A stretch of 64,000 nucleotides of DNA from Sycon ciliatum (lineage: Eukaryota; Porifera; Calcarea; Leucosolenida; Sycettidae): assembly GCF_964019385.1 (NCBI RefSeq), contig NC_088645.1:8862598-8926597 (forward strand). Direction: 5' to 3'. Each line of letters opens with the position of its first letter. Position 1 is the stretch's first letter. The notes under the pieces are model-generated. The model was not told where the DNA came from and searched no databases. It saw only the letters and a list, made by a program, of their open reading frames with translations. Positions 11,346-20,571 of this stretch are shown one piece after another. The position numbers and the translations under genes are program-made.

Positions 11346-11542
11346 CAGGGGCGTCGGAAGGTAATTTAGTGTGGTACGGTCAGCCATCTGAACTACAATT
11401 TACTCGTGGGGGAGGGATGGCTTAGCCGAAAGTTTTGAAAATTTAGAGCCCAAATCAGTGGATATAATGGATTCACGGGGTACTTGGGCAAAGTAGTGGT
11501 ACGGTCAATACCGTAGTGACCGTACTGTGTGCGACGCCCCTG
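11346..11542. mobile_element. hAT-like MITE, copy A
   Basis: 197 bp with inverted ends CAGGGGCGTCG and a 5-bp duplication GGTGA (11341-11345, 11543-11547). Present in both A and B, so it predates the duplication. Confidence 0.8.
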
Positions 11543-11635
11543 GGTGATTTTCACTATCTTAGTCATTCTACTATAGCTACCTTCACTAGCGAGAGTTTTA
11601 TACTCGAAAAAGTTGACATGTATGAAGGAATTCAG

Positions 11636-11961
11636 TGTTGTACTCGCGGCTGCGCTTGTAGCGCTTCATTGTACATGCGGCTGCGCCTGTAGCTCTTCAT
11701 TGTACATGCGGCTGCGCGTGTAGCTCTTTGTCGTATATGCTGCTGCGTTTGTGTCTCTTTGTCCTACATGCTGCTGAACCCTGGTACACGCTGCTGCGCT
11801 GTCTTTGACTCCTGTGTACATGCGGCTGCACCGTCTTTTGTCTCCGTTTTATACAATTTTTCTCGTCTTGTCCCTGTTGTATGCTTTCATAATAATTATA
11901 ATTATTCTCGTGTCTCGTCTGTTCTCGGTGTCAGATGTCAGTTTTCTTGTCGTCTCCTTAG
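11636..11961 (+). mobile_element. Truncated LTR of the minisatellite family, copy A
   Basis: Starts TGTTGTACTCGCGG with the same ~36-bp TGTACATGCGGCTGC repeats. It is cut off where the piggyBac end CCCTTTATGTACCGC begins at 11962. Confidence 0.65.
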
Positions 11962-14029
11962 CCCTTTATGTACCGCGCCTCTAATGTATTTAAGGGGTCC
12001 CCCGCTCCACATATACACTCATATCTCAAGACCGACAGATATTTTGTATGGACATGTTTTGTTTTTCTGAAAGTAGATGGATGAAGGCTTGCAGAGAAGC
12101 AATAGTCAAGACCAGATCTCAATTGGTGTTACAGCGGCATGTCCTGAAAATTGTCAAAAAGTGTGAAAATTGCAAAAAAACAAGAAGTCCTGACAGCACA
12201 GCCAAGGCTATATCAAATTATACAGTTATGTTTGTACACCAGTCATATTTCCAATATAATACACTCACGGAATAGTGTTTTACTCAGCATGATAAGCTGC
12301 AAAGCAATTACGCTCTGAATTTAGGCAGAAATGAGCGGAATTGTTTTTTGCGGTTCTTGCACACTGAACACGCAAATTTGGACTTCGGTGGATCGATGCC
12401 TTTGCAAACCACACAGTTTCTGCTCTCTTCAGTAAACACTGGTAGATGTGGTCAGGGGCGGATCCAGGAATTTTTCAGGGGGGGTTCAAATTTTTTCGAG
12501 TGCACAGAATTAAATTCGCTTCAAACTGTTTTCGCCAAATTTCGGTTCGTTCAGTACACCGAGAGTTGCAAAATCTTTATTGTCACGGTAGCCCTTGGCC
12601 AATAAGACAAGGGTAATGCGTTTACAAATGGTTTAGAGCCTTACAAAGTACAAAGCTGCAGCACAGGCAGAAACTAAGGCGGTGACTGCAGCATTTTCCG
12701 AACTGACGGAAAGCGAAGTTCTCTGACTGTCCTCCGGCTGGGACTCCGTGTCGTCACATTCGCGCCGTACACGGCGGAACGAAGCCAAGCTCAATGGCAA
12801 CTGATCGGCCGCTCGCCTCTTTGGCAGACGTCGCGACATGGCAAACTACACGACAAACACAAACATTATCTTCGTACTGCCACGGAGGAAACGGCCTACA
12901 GTCAGAGCCAGCGCGAAATAAAACAAAACGACAAGGAAGGTAAGGAGGACAAGTGGCAGTTTTTCCACCTTTTGCTCCACCGCGACATGGCAAACTACGC
13001 GACAAACACAAACAATATCTTCGTACTGCGACGGAGGAAACCTACAGTCCAGCCAGCGCGAAATAAAACAAAACGACAAGGAAGGTAAGCTAAGGTCAGG
13101 AGGACAAGTGGCAGTGTTTCCACCTTTTGCTCCACCACTTGAACTGTCGATCGTTTCAACTTTCAAGTCACATGATACTCGTACAGCTCAGACACTTCGA
13201 TTCGAACGGTACGCGTACAACAGTCCCGACAACTCCATGCATGCAGTGACCTGCACTGCCTGTGGATCTACGTGACTCGTACTGCATGCAGGATGCATGC
13301 CAGTGAAGTCTACTGCCACAGTACTGGCTACGCGGTGCGCTACACTTCGCTGGCTGCGCACTTGGATACCATGGATACTAGTACTCGTACCACAAAAAAA
13401 TCGACTGGACCCATGGTCGAAATTATTTTAGGGGGTTCGTCCGAACCCCCTGAACCCCCCCTGTATCCGCCCCTGGTGGTGGTGGTTTTACTACAGGCTG
13501 TGGCCTTGCCGATTCGTTATACAGTGGAACCGGCGTGTCATGGTCAATATTACACAACTGCCGGATGATGGCCAGCCGGTCCTCTAACTGGGTCATGGTG
13601 TGGTCACCACCGAGAACACCTGGGTTCTGTCTAGACCAATGCTCATAAAGAATGAATCAATTGACAGCAGCTACCTCTACAAAATCAAGAAAATAATAAT
13701 GTTTTCCAATATTTTTTCGTTTTTCTAAGTATACGAAACGAAAATACGAGTTGATCTAATTTATCAACACCGCCCATTGCCATATTGTATTCCTGTACTG
13801 TTGCTGGCTTCTTTACAGTAACATTATGTAGCTGACCATGATGTTTTATAGTTCTATTTTCATTCACATATTCCGTAGCACAGTGGATATTGGATATCAT
13901 TGTCACACACCGTTTATCCATCCACTGCAGCTGCAGCAAGCTACCGTCCCATATATACCGCATATCGGACCACTGGGCGCGTCGCTGGTATAGTTTGACC
14001 GTTTCCCTCCAAGGCCAGAGCATGATAAC
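11962..14029 (-). pseudogene. piggyBac transposase relic, copy A, split by a hAT-like insertion
   Basis: Minus-strand remains of a piggyBac (DDE_Tnp_1_7) transposase: VKLYQRRAQWSDMRYIWDG, KKPATVQEYNMAMGGVDKLD, then the C-terminal cysteine-rich domain near 12290-12440. The left end CCCTTTATGTACCGC is a piggyBac-type terminus. The 5' half is missing at the junction with the LINE RT at ~14030. In A an extra T in a T-run near 12340 shifts the cysteine domain frame, and a 1,023-bp element splits the gene. Confidence 0.82.
12453..13475. mobile_element. hAT-like non-autonomous element, A only
   Basis: 1,023 bp with ends CAGGGGCGGATCCAGG / CCTGTATCCGCCCCTG and a 5-bp duplication GTGGT (12448-12452, 13476-13480). 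The interior holds a ~150-bp direct duplication (about 12833-12983 and 12984-13135). No full transposase. Confidence 0.85.
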
Positions 14030-14788
14030 ATGATCCCACCAGAGACAGGTTACGCTGATGATGTTAACTTCCTGTCTCGTAAGTTATCTTGGCTCAAGGA
14101 AGTTTTGCCCGCGATAAGTGCCACACTCGGAGTCTGGGGTCTGAAAGTAAACGAGGCGAAGACAGAATGGATCCACTTAACGTCTGAAGGTGAAAGATGG
14201 AAGAAATCTAAACAGCTTGGGTCCTACTTGGGCGAGGGTGATGATATTGCTCACCGCATGGAAAACGCCTCGCAGGTCTTGGACAGGGTGTTCTCCCTAT
14301 GGCTCCGGAGGGAGAAGGTATCAGAAAAGCGCCGGCTGAGAATATACAATGCCCTCGTGATCTCCACCCTCCTCTACAATTGTGAGACGTGGGGACTCAC
14401 GGAGGGCAACCTGGCATCCCTGGACGTATTCCACAGGAAACAGCTACGCACAATTCTTGAAATTCGTCACCCAGACCATATAACGAATGATGCATTGTAC
14501 AAGAGGTGCAGCTCTGAACCGATATCTGCAATTGTAAAGCGCCGCAGAACGCAAATGCTAGGGCACGTCCTTCGGATGGACCCCAATGCACCTGCCTTCA
14601 GAGCTATGACATGCTCCCTGAAGCGAGACGCTACCGGCCACCGTGGTAGACCGAAGACAACACTCGCCACCACGGTCATCAAGGACCTCCAAGAAAGGAA
14701 CATCCCGTTGAAGAGTGTGGGGGATTTGGAAGAGGTTTGCACCACTGCCACTGACAAGAATCAGTGGCGTGCCATGTTCCGTCAGTAG
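14030..14788 (+). pseudogene. LINE reverse transcriptase C-terminal ORF, copy A
   Basis: 252 codons starting just before the RT active site TGYADDVNFLS and continuing through palm and thumb (LRIYNALVISTLLYNCETWG, HRKQLRTILEIRHPDHI) to a RGRPKTTLATTVIKDL tail and stop. The start is the breakpoint with the piggyBac relic; the endonuclease and RT fingers are missing, so this is a 5'-truncated LINE. The frame is still intact, with only a few substitutions against copy B. A 200-N gap follows at 14801. Confidence 0.85.
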
Positions 14789-14800
14789 CGGCTGCATTTT

Positions 14801-15000
14801 NNNNNNNNNNNNNNNNNNNNNNNNNNNNNNNNNNNNNNNNNNNNNNNNNNNNNNNNNNNNNNNNNNNNNNNNNNNNNNNNNNNNNNNNNNNNNNNNNNNN
14901 NNNNNNNNNNNNNNNNNNNNNNNNNNNNNNNNNNNNNNNNNNNNNNNNNNNNNNNNNNNNNNNNNNNNNNNNNNNNNNNNNNNNNNNNNNNNNNNNNNNN
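14801..15000. other. Assembly gap (200 N)
   Basis: Exactly 200 Ns. In copy B the bases flanking this gap are contiguous (CTGCATTTT then GTCCGCTCC at 43577-43590), so the gap may contain nothing. Confidence 0.9.
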
Positions 15001-15093
15001 GTCCGCTCCGCTCAGTGACTCCGTTCTTAACGTTCAAGCTGTAACCGCTGCATTTTGGCCGCTCAGTAACTATTAGTGCTTGCACTTCGTTTC

Positions 15094-15495
15094 TGTTGTA
15101 TATCACAGTAAACAGAGTATCAGTTATTCATTGAGGTAGTTTCATTGCATTACACTTCTGTATCTTTTCTTGAGACGTTCTCACTCACTGAGAGTTTTGA
15201 ATATTTGGAACACTTGTCATTTTGAATGTGGTTGACATAATGCTTCAATGGTTAGTAATTCATTACATAGTGAGTACATGAAGCACACGTCGACTTACGT
15301 CTCTCTAGCCCTGTTCTCTTCTTCTCTCTTGCCCTGCTGGCTCCTGGTTCTTATTGGCGCATGCTCCACGTAATTGATTCATTCTAATTATCACTGTTCC
15401 ACAAACTGGTTATCGTTGTGAGCTGAGTGTGAACGAGAGGTTCGACCTCGTGTGTGTATAGAAGAGGTTCGACCTCGTGTGTTCACTATATAACA
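15094..15495. mobile_element. Solo LTR of another family, A only
   Basis: 402 bp, starts TGTTGTATATCAC and ends CTATATAACA, with a perfect 5-bp duplication GTTTC (15089-15093, 15496-15500). Empty site in B at ~43672-43680. Contains a 25-bp direct repeat around GAGGTTCGACCTCGTGTGT. Confidence 0.82.
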
Positions 15496-15500
15496 GTTTC

Positions 15501-16300
15501 CCACACGCATACTTCCCCGTACGCACACTAGCCCATGCATGCGCGTACTTACATACACCCATTACCATACACACCTCTATCCGGTTGTGCACTTTCACTT
15601 CTCTCGGGGTTTTTTTCTTTTCCTTTTTTCACAACCATCACATGTAGCAGAGCTCAAAAGAGACAGAAGCGGAAAGGTTAGCATTTGCTGCCTTGCACGC
15701 GAACTGTTCTATTTTTATTCAGCTGTCAGAAGGAATTATCAATATCGTCTACAGAAGTGTCCTCGCAGTGGTGATGATTGTGTGCAAGAGGATCTAGTCG
15801 GCTAAAGAGCGCAGTGTAATGGTGGAGGTGACTCAACATGTTTTTTAGCACCATTGAGTGCTGAAGAACGATGTGCTGAAGAGAGAACAGGGTAGAAATG
15901 AGCACGGACGGGATACAGGATACCAATAGTACACATGGTGCTTCTGCTGCTTTGAAATTTCTACATGGAAAATAGGAATGGTCTACTCTACGACTGTGAA
16001 CCCCCGTTCTTCAGCCTCCGACAGTACTGCAAACCACCTTTCCTAGTTTTCTCAGACATGCTCTCTAAAACTGTCTTCACCTATAATGCCATTGTGGTGA
16101 TTGATTGCTGATGTATGGCACAAGAAAGGGCTTGGATCCAACACACTGTCACATGTTGATTGCAAAATAAGTGCGTTTATTATGCCTTTCATTTCTATTT
16201 TAACAGTCAACACACACACGCACACATGCTATGGGTGAATACACCCTTTTACAGCTACATAATATCATGTATAGCAAGTGTAGTATGTGAAACAACATAC
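15501..16300. other. Intron interval, copy A
   Basis: Intron between the unknown-domain exon and the EGF exon (in minus-strand order). Only short open frames; nothing recognised. Copy B: 43681-44477. Confidence 0.5.
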
Positions 16301-16732
16301 CGTCGCTTTTCTGAGGCACTGGAAAATATTCATCGGATGGAGTCTTCCATAGAGTTGTACTGATTGCAGCGGTCGTGTAGCTAATGCCTTTAATGACATT
16401 GAATGGATTGCCATGCAGCATGCTACCCTCTTTACATTTCAGCAAACAATCCTCGTCTTTCATACGTCCATCGAGTAGAAACCAGGAGTGCGTGGCATTT
16501 GCGTCAATGTAGTTGATACTGATCCGGTATTTAAAATAGGACTGAGGCTGAGTAGAATCCTCAACCAATTCAAATCCATTGCTTTTGAAGGTATGTGAGA
16601 GATTCCTGCTTGGGATGCTGACAGTGCATTTTGTAAAGTCATAGTTCAGGGGAGGTGCGTAGAAATTCCAACCTGTGTTGCTGATGAACACGGCACTGCC
16701 ACTGGGACTTGACTTCATTATAAATTCTCCAT
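16301..16732 (-). CDS. Unknown extracellular domain exon, gene copy A
   Basis: 432-nt phase 1-1 exon between an acceptor ending AACAG (16733-16734) and a GTATGT donor (16299-16300). The ~144-residue product begins DGEFIMKSSPSGSAVF and ends KTPSDEYFPVPQKSD. It has three cysteines (TKCTV and EDCLLKC), two N-glycosylation sequons (NLS and NAT), and alternating hydrophobic segments such as YFKYRISINY and SWFLLDG that suggest a beta-rich fold. No known family is recognised. The amino-acid sequence is identical to copy B. The phase and neighbours place it N-terminal to the EGF-like and mucin modules of a secreted or membrane-attached protein. Confidence 0.7.
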
Positions 16733-16809
16733 CTGTTATGCGAATAAATTGTGAGAAGAAATATTCAACACTGATAAGCTTAATTTTCAAGACAACATAA
16801 AACCCTTAC

Positions 16810-16843
16810 CGGTACAAATATCAATCACTGTCAATGAAAGCAT
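16810..16843 (-). CDS. Candidate first coding exon, gene copy A
   Basis: An ATG at 16843 opens MLSLTVIDICT and runs to a GTAAGG donor at 16809-16808 in phase 1, joining the next exon as T-D-G-E. The peptide is hydrophobic but short for a signal peptide. A second reading is possible: an AG at 16828-16829 could make this an internal 18-nt microexon with the true start further upstream. Both readings keep the frame, so the 5' end of the gene is uncertain. Confidence 0.4.
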
Positions 16844-16930
16844 TCAAATTCCAAAGTATTGGTGATATGAATAAACTCGGATGGAGAGCCAAGGATTACA
16901 CTTGAGAAGAAATGACTAAAGCCGGGTTAA

Positions 16931-17167
16931 CAAGTTACCCGTAGTTGTCCAACACTGGCAATTAAAAGTTTGATATTGATGAGTCATAACGTCCAACAGT
17001 TAGCACAATATTGACTGCTGTTGTGCCGACATTAAACGACTTGACGTTCAACTCCATTACGTATTGAGTGCACATGCCAACAGCCTTCCAACTTTGGAAG
17101 GTTCTAAGTTGTGAAATATCTTAAGAAAGGGGAAGGTGAGCAGTGTTGGACAACTATGGGTAACTTG
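16931..17167. mobile_element. Small inverted-repeat element, copy A
   Basis: 237 bp with ~27-bp arms CAAGTTACCCGTAGTTGTCC / GGACAACTATGGGTAACTTG. Flanks TTAA/TAAA hint at a TTAA target. Confidence 0.7.
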
Positions 17168-17457
17168 TAAACCTTTGGTCCTTTTGTAATAGGTGTATTT
17201 ATGCTACGACCTGTACAATGTCATACTCACTATTCCTATTTCCCGCTTGTTCCCCTTGGCGATGAGAGCCACTCACATAGAAGAGCGCATGCTCCAGTTC
17301 TGTTCTAGCTGTCTTGAGTTGTCGTTGTCCTGTTATCCTTCTTGTCTACACTCTTGTACTTCCATAATTCAATACTATAAAACCCTTGTGTTTTGGTGTA
17401 AGGGGACTTCATTAGCCGGGAGCTAACACTTTCTTCTTGGTATGAGGCCATCATTTT

Positions 17458-17769
17458 TTATATCAATGTTTCGCGTCGTCCGCGCGCATACGTTTTGATT
17501 TTTTTGGAAAAAAATTGAACATGCACAGTGAGTGTATGATCGTGCGAGTCACCAGTATGGACTGGTTGGATACGGCGAAGCTGGGACTCAGAAATGGCCT
17601 CGAGGCCAGCCTTGGTAAATGATCATTTGTTCGGCATCTGTGAGCAGTATTCTATGAGCTTACACCAGACTGCATCGATCGCCTCAAGCTGAGAGGATGC
17701 ATTGTTCCGGAGCTCTTTGTACCGCTGTTGAAGGCTGAGTACAATAACCAGGCGAAGCATGGACAACAC
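17458..17769 (-). pseudogene. Unrecognised ORF, copy A (nonsense-mutated)
   Basis: Same sequence as 45635-45946 with a single change creating TGA after MPNK (near 17622). Confidence 0.35.
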
Positions 17770-18035
17770 CGTTTGCCCCCTCTGTCCAAAGTGAATAGTT
17801 ACTCAAGCTGATAGCCCAGATTTTGTGCTTCGATGTATGTTCTGAAGACAGTATGCAGTAGTGTGCGTTCTCTGTGTTTTCTGTGTGTTGTCTGTGCGAT
17901 CTGTGCACGGTCTCTGTTCTCTGTGTGTTCCCTGTGCGATCTGTGTGTTCTTCATGTGCTGTGCAGAAGACTCCAGATATTGAAGAATTTACGAGTGTCA
18001 CAATTATATATCTACTGTGTTTATTCCCTCATTTC

Positions 18036-18094
18036 CTCTGTGCTGCGCTGATGAGTTCAAAAAGAACAAAACAGCATGCTGTCCGCAGATTGAG
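18036..18094 (+). ncRNA. Hammerhead ribozyme A1 (core mutated)
   Basis: Stems I, II and III and the GUC site are intact, but the GAAA after stem II reads AAAA. This replaces the invariant G12 general base, so self-cleavage should be lost. Copy B unit 1 keeps the G. Confidence 0.85.
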
Positions 18095-18263
18095 TATTTC
18101 GCTCCTGCTCTTGCAGCAGTTGAGCACTCTTGCGTGGGGTAGTGCCTTTGCTGTTTGCGTTATGCAGAGCTCACTGACTTGTCAGTTTGAGCACTCTGGC
18201 AAGGTACGTTCGGGCCTGATTGGAAAGTTTTATTTCCATTGCTATCAGGTTCGGCCTAATTTC

Positions 18264-18322
18264 CTCTGTGCTGCGCTGATGAGTTCAAAAAGAACGAAAC
18301 AGCATGCTGTCCACAGATCGAG
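18264..18322 (+). ncRNA. Hammerhead ribozyme A2 (stem I mismatch)
   Basis: Catalytic core intact. The 3' strand of stem I is CACAG instead of CGCAG, giving one C-A mismatch next to the cleavage site. The same variant is in B2. Confidence 0.85.
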
Positions 18323-18491
18323 TATTTCGCTCCTGCTCTTGCAGCAGTTGAGCACTCTTGCGTGGGGTAGTGCCTTTGCTGTTTGCGTTATGCAGAGCTC
18401 ACTGACTTGTCAGTTTGAGCACTCTGGCAAGGTACGTTCGGGCCTGATTGGAAATTTTTATTTCCATTGCTATCAGGTTCGGCCTCATTTC

Positions 18492-18550
18492 CTCTGTGCT
18501 GCGCTGATGAGTTCAAAAAGAACGAAACAGCATGCTGTCCGCAGATTGAG
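18492..18550 (+). ncRNA. Hammerhead ribozyme A3 (canonical type I)
   Basis: Outer helix CTC/GAG, internal loop TGTG/ATT, stem I CTGCG/CGCAG, core CTGATGA, stem II GTTC/GAAC with AAAAA loop, GAAA, stem III CAGC/GCTG with a two-base AT loop, then TC with cleavage before CGCAG. G10.1-C11.1 and A15.1-U16.1 are present. The open helix is stem I, so it is type I. The tiny stem III loop is typical of metazoan retrozymes, which may cleave best as dimers. Confidence 0.93.
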
Positions 18551-18719
18551 TATTTCGCTCCTGCTCTTGCAGCAGTTGAGCACTCTTGCGTGGGGTAGTG
18601 CCTTTGCTGTTTGCGTTATGCAGAGCTCACTGACTTGTCAGTTTGAGCACTCTGGCAAGGTACGTTCGGGCCTGATTGGAAAGTGTTATTTCCATTGCTA
18701 TCAGGTTCGGCCTCATTTC

Positions 18720-18778
18720 CTCTGTGCTGCGCTGATGAGTTCAAAAAGAACGAAACAGCATGCTGTCCGCAGATTGAG
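18720..18778 (+). ncRNA. Hammerhead ribozyme A4
   Basis: Same as A3 at every core and stem position. Confidence 0.92.
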
Positions 18779-18947
18779 TATTTCGCTCCTGCTCTTGCAG
18801 CAGTTGAGCACTCTTGCGTGGGGTAGTGCCTTTGCTGTTTGCGTTATGCAGAGCTCACTGACTTGTCAGTTTGAGCACTCTGGCAAGGTACGTTCGGGCC
18901 TGATTGGAAAGTTTTATTTCCATTGCTATCAGGTTCGGCCTCATTTC

Positions 18948-19006
18948 CTCTGTGCTGCGCTGATGAGTTCAAAAAGAACGAAACAGCATGCTGTCCGCAG
19001 ATTGAG
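18948..19006 (+). ncRNA. Hammerhead ribozyme A5
   Basis: Same as A3 at every core and stem position. Confidence 0.92.
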
Positions 19007-19175
19007 TATTTCGCTCCTGCTCTTGCAGCAGTTGAGCACTCTTGCGTGGGGTAGTGCCTTTGCTGTTTGCGTTATGCAGAGCTCACTGACTTGTCAGTTT
19101 GAGCACTCTGGCAAGGTACGTTCGGGCCTGATTGGAAAGTTTTATTTCCATTACTATCAGGTTCGGCCTCATTTC

Positions 19176-19234
19176 CTCTGTGCTGCGCTGATGAGTTCAA
19201 AAAGAACGAAACAGCATGCTGTCCGCAGATTGAG
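19176..19234 (+). ncRNA. Hammerhead ribozyme A6
   Basis: Same as A3 in core and stems; the monomer has a T to G change just after the outer helix. Confidence 0.92.
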
Positions 19235-19403
19235 TAGTTCGCTCCTGCTCTTGCAGCAGTTGAGCACTCTTGCGTGGGGTAGTGCCTTTGCTGTTTGCGT
19301 TATGCAGAGCTCACTGACTTGTCAGTTTGAGCACTCTGGCAAGGTACGTTCGGGCCTGAGTGGAAAGTTTTATTTCCATTGCTATCAGGTTCGGCCTCAT
19401 TTC

Positions 19404-19462
19404 CTCTGTGCTGCGCTGATGAGTTCAAAAAGAACGAAACAGCATGCTGTCCGCAGATTGAG
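19404..19462 (+). ncRNA. Hammerhead ribozyme A7
   Basis: Same as A3 at every core and stem position. Confidence 0.92.
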
Positions 19463-19631
19463 TATTTCGCTCCTGCTCTTGCAGCAGTTGAGCACTCTTG
19501 CGTGGGGTAGTGCCTTTGCTGTTTGCGTTATGCAGAGCTCACTGACTTGTCAGTTTGAGCACTCTGGCAAGGTACGTTCGGGCCTGATTGGAAAGTGTTA
19601 TTTCCATTGCTATCAGGTTCGGCCTCATTTC

Positions 19632-19690
19632 CTCTGTGCTGCGCTGATGAGTTCAAAAAGAACGAAACAGCATGCTGTCCGCAGATTGAG
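19632..19690 (+). ncRNA. Hammerhead ribozyme A8
   Basis: Same as A3 at every core and stem position. Confidence 0.92.
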
Positions 19691-19859
19691 TATTTCGCTC
19701 CTGCTCTTGCAGCAGTTGAGCACTCTTGCGTGGGGTAGTGCCTTTGCTGTTTGCGTTATGCAGAGCTCACTGACTTGTCAGTTTGAGCACTCTGGCAAGG
19801 TACGTTCGGGCCTGATTGGAAAGTTTTATTTCCATTGCTATCAGGTTCGGCCTCATTTC

Positions 19860-19918
19860 CTCTGTGCTGCGCTGATGAGTTCAAAAAGAACGAAACAGCA
19901 TGCTGTCCGCAGATTGAG
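19860..19918 (+). ncRNA. Hammerhead ribozyme A9
   Basis: Same as A3 at every core and stem position. Confidence 0.92.
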
Positions 19919-20087
19919 TATTTCGCTCCTGCTCTTGCAGCAGTTGAGCACTCTTGCGTGGGGTAGTGCCTTTGCTGTTTGCGTTATGCAGAGCTCACTG
20001 ACTTGTCAGTTTGAGCACTCTGGCAAGGTACGTTCGGGCCTGATTGGAAAGTTTTATTTCCATTGCTATCAGGTTCGGCCTCATTTC

Positions 20088-20146
20088 CTCTGTGCTGCGC
20101 TGATGAGTTCAAAAAGAACGAAACAGCATGCTGTCCGCAGATTGAG
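20088..20146 (+). ncRNA. Hammerhead ribozyme A10
   Basis: Same as A3 at every core and stem position. Confidence 0.92.
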
Positions 20147-20315
20147 TATTTCGCTCCTGCTCTTGCAGCAGTTGAGCACTCTTGCGTGGGGTAGTGCCTT
20201 TGCTGTTTGCGTTATGCAGAGCTCACTGACTTGTCAGTTTGAACACTCTGGCAAGGTACGTCCGGGCCTGATTGGAAAGTTTTATTTCCATTGCTATCAG
20301 GTTCGGCCTCATTTC

Positions 20316-20374
20316 CTCTGTGCTGCGCTGATGAGTTCAAAAAGAACGAAACAGCATGCTGTCCGCAGATTGAG
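20316..20374 (+). ncRNA. Hammerhead ribozyme A11
   Basis: Same as A3 in core and stems. Its monomer carries the TAG (GCGTAGGG) that ends the accidental long frame. Confidence 0.92.
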
Positions 20375-20571
20375 TATTTCGCTCCTGCTCTTGCAGCAGT
20401 TGAGCACTCTTGCGTAGGGTAGTGCCTTTGCTGTATGCGTTATGCAGAGCTCACTGACTTGTCAGTTTGACCACTCTGGCAAGGTACGTTCGGGCCTGAT
20501 TGGAAAATTTTATTTCCATTGCTATCAGGTTCGGCCTCATAAACAGTCCAGCAATGACATCAGGGAAAGGC

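Larger units (their letters stand above)
18027..20540 (+). repeat. Hammerhead retrozyme tandem array, copy A (11 x 228 bp)
   Basis: Eleven direct repeats of a 228-bp monomer, nearly identical to each other. Each carries a type I hammerhead ribozyme; the CTGATGAG cores begin at 18048, 18276, 18504, 18732, 18960, 19188, 19416, 19644, 19872, 20100 and 20328. Cleavage of a multimeric transcript at every GUC would release 228-nt linear RNAs that can be ligated into circles, the life cycle proposed for metazoan non-LTR retrozymes. The left flank has the same 14-bp target sequence as copy B (18013-18026). The right end is missing: at 20540 the array stops and joins the gypsy interior, so the 3' TSD is deleted. 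The plus-strand reading frame through the array reflects 228 = 76 x 3 and is not taken as a gene. Confidence 0.92.

Noticed and set aside
17874-20417. Large repeat protein in the 228-bp array
   Set aside because: Explained by hammerhead ribozyme monomers; the frame is broken by a 1-nt deletion in copy B.
18027-20540. CRISPR array
   Set aside because: Units are 228 bp with no short repeat and unique spacer structure, and the genome is animal-like.
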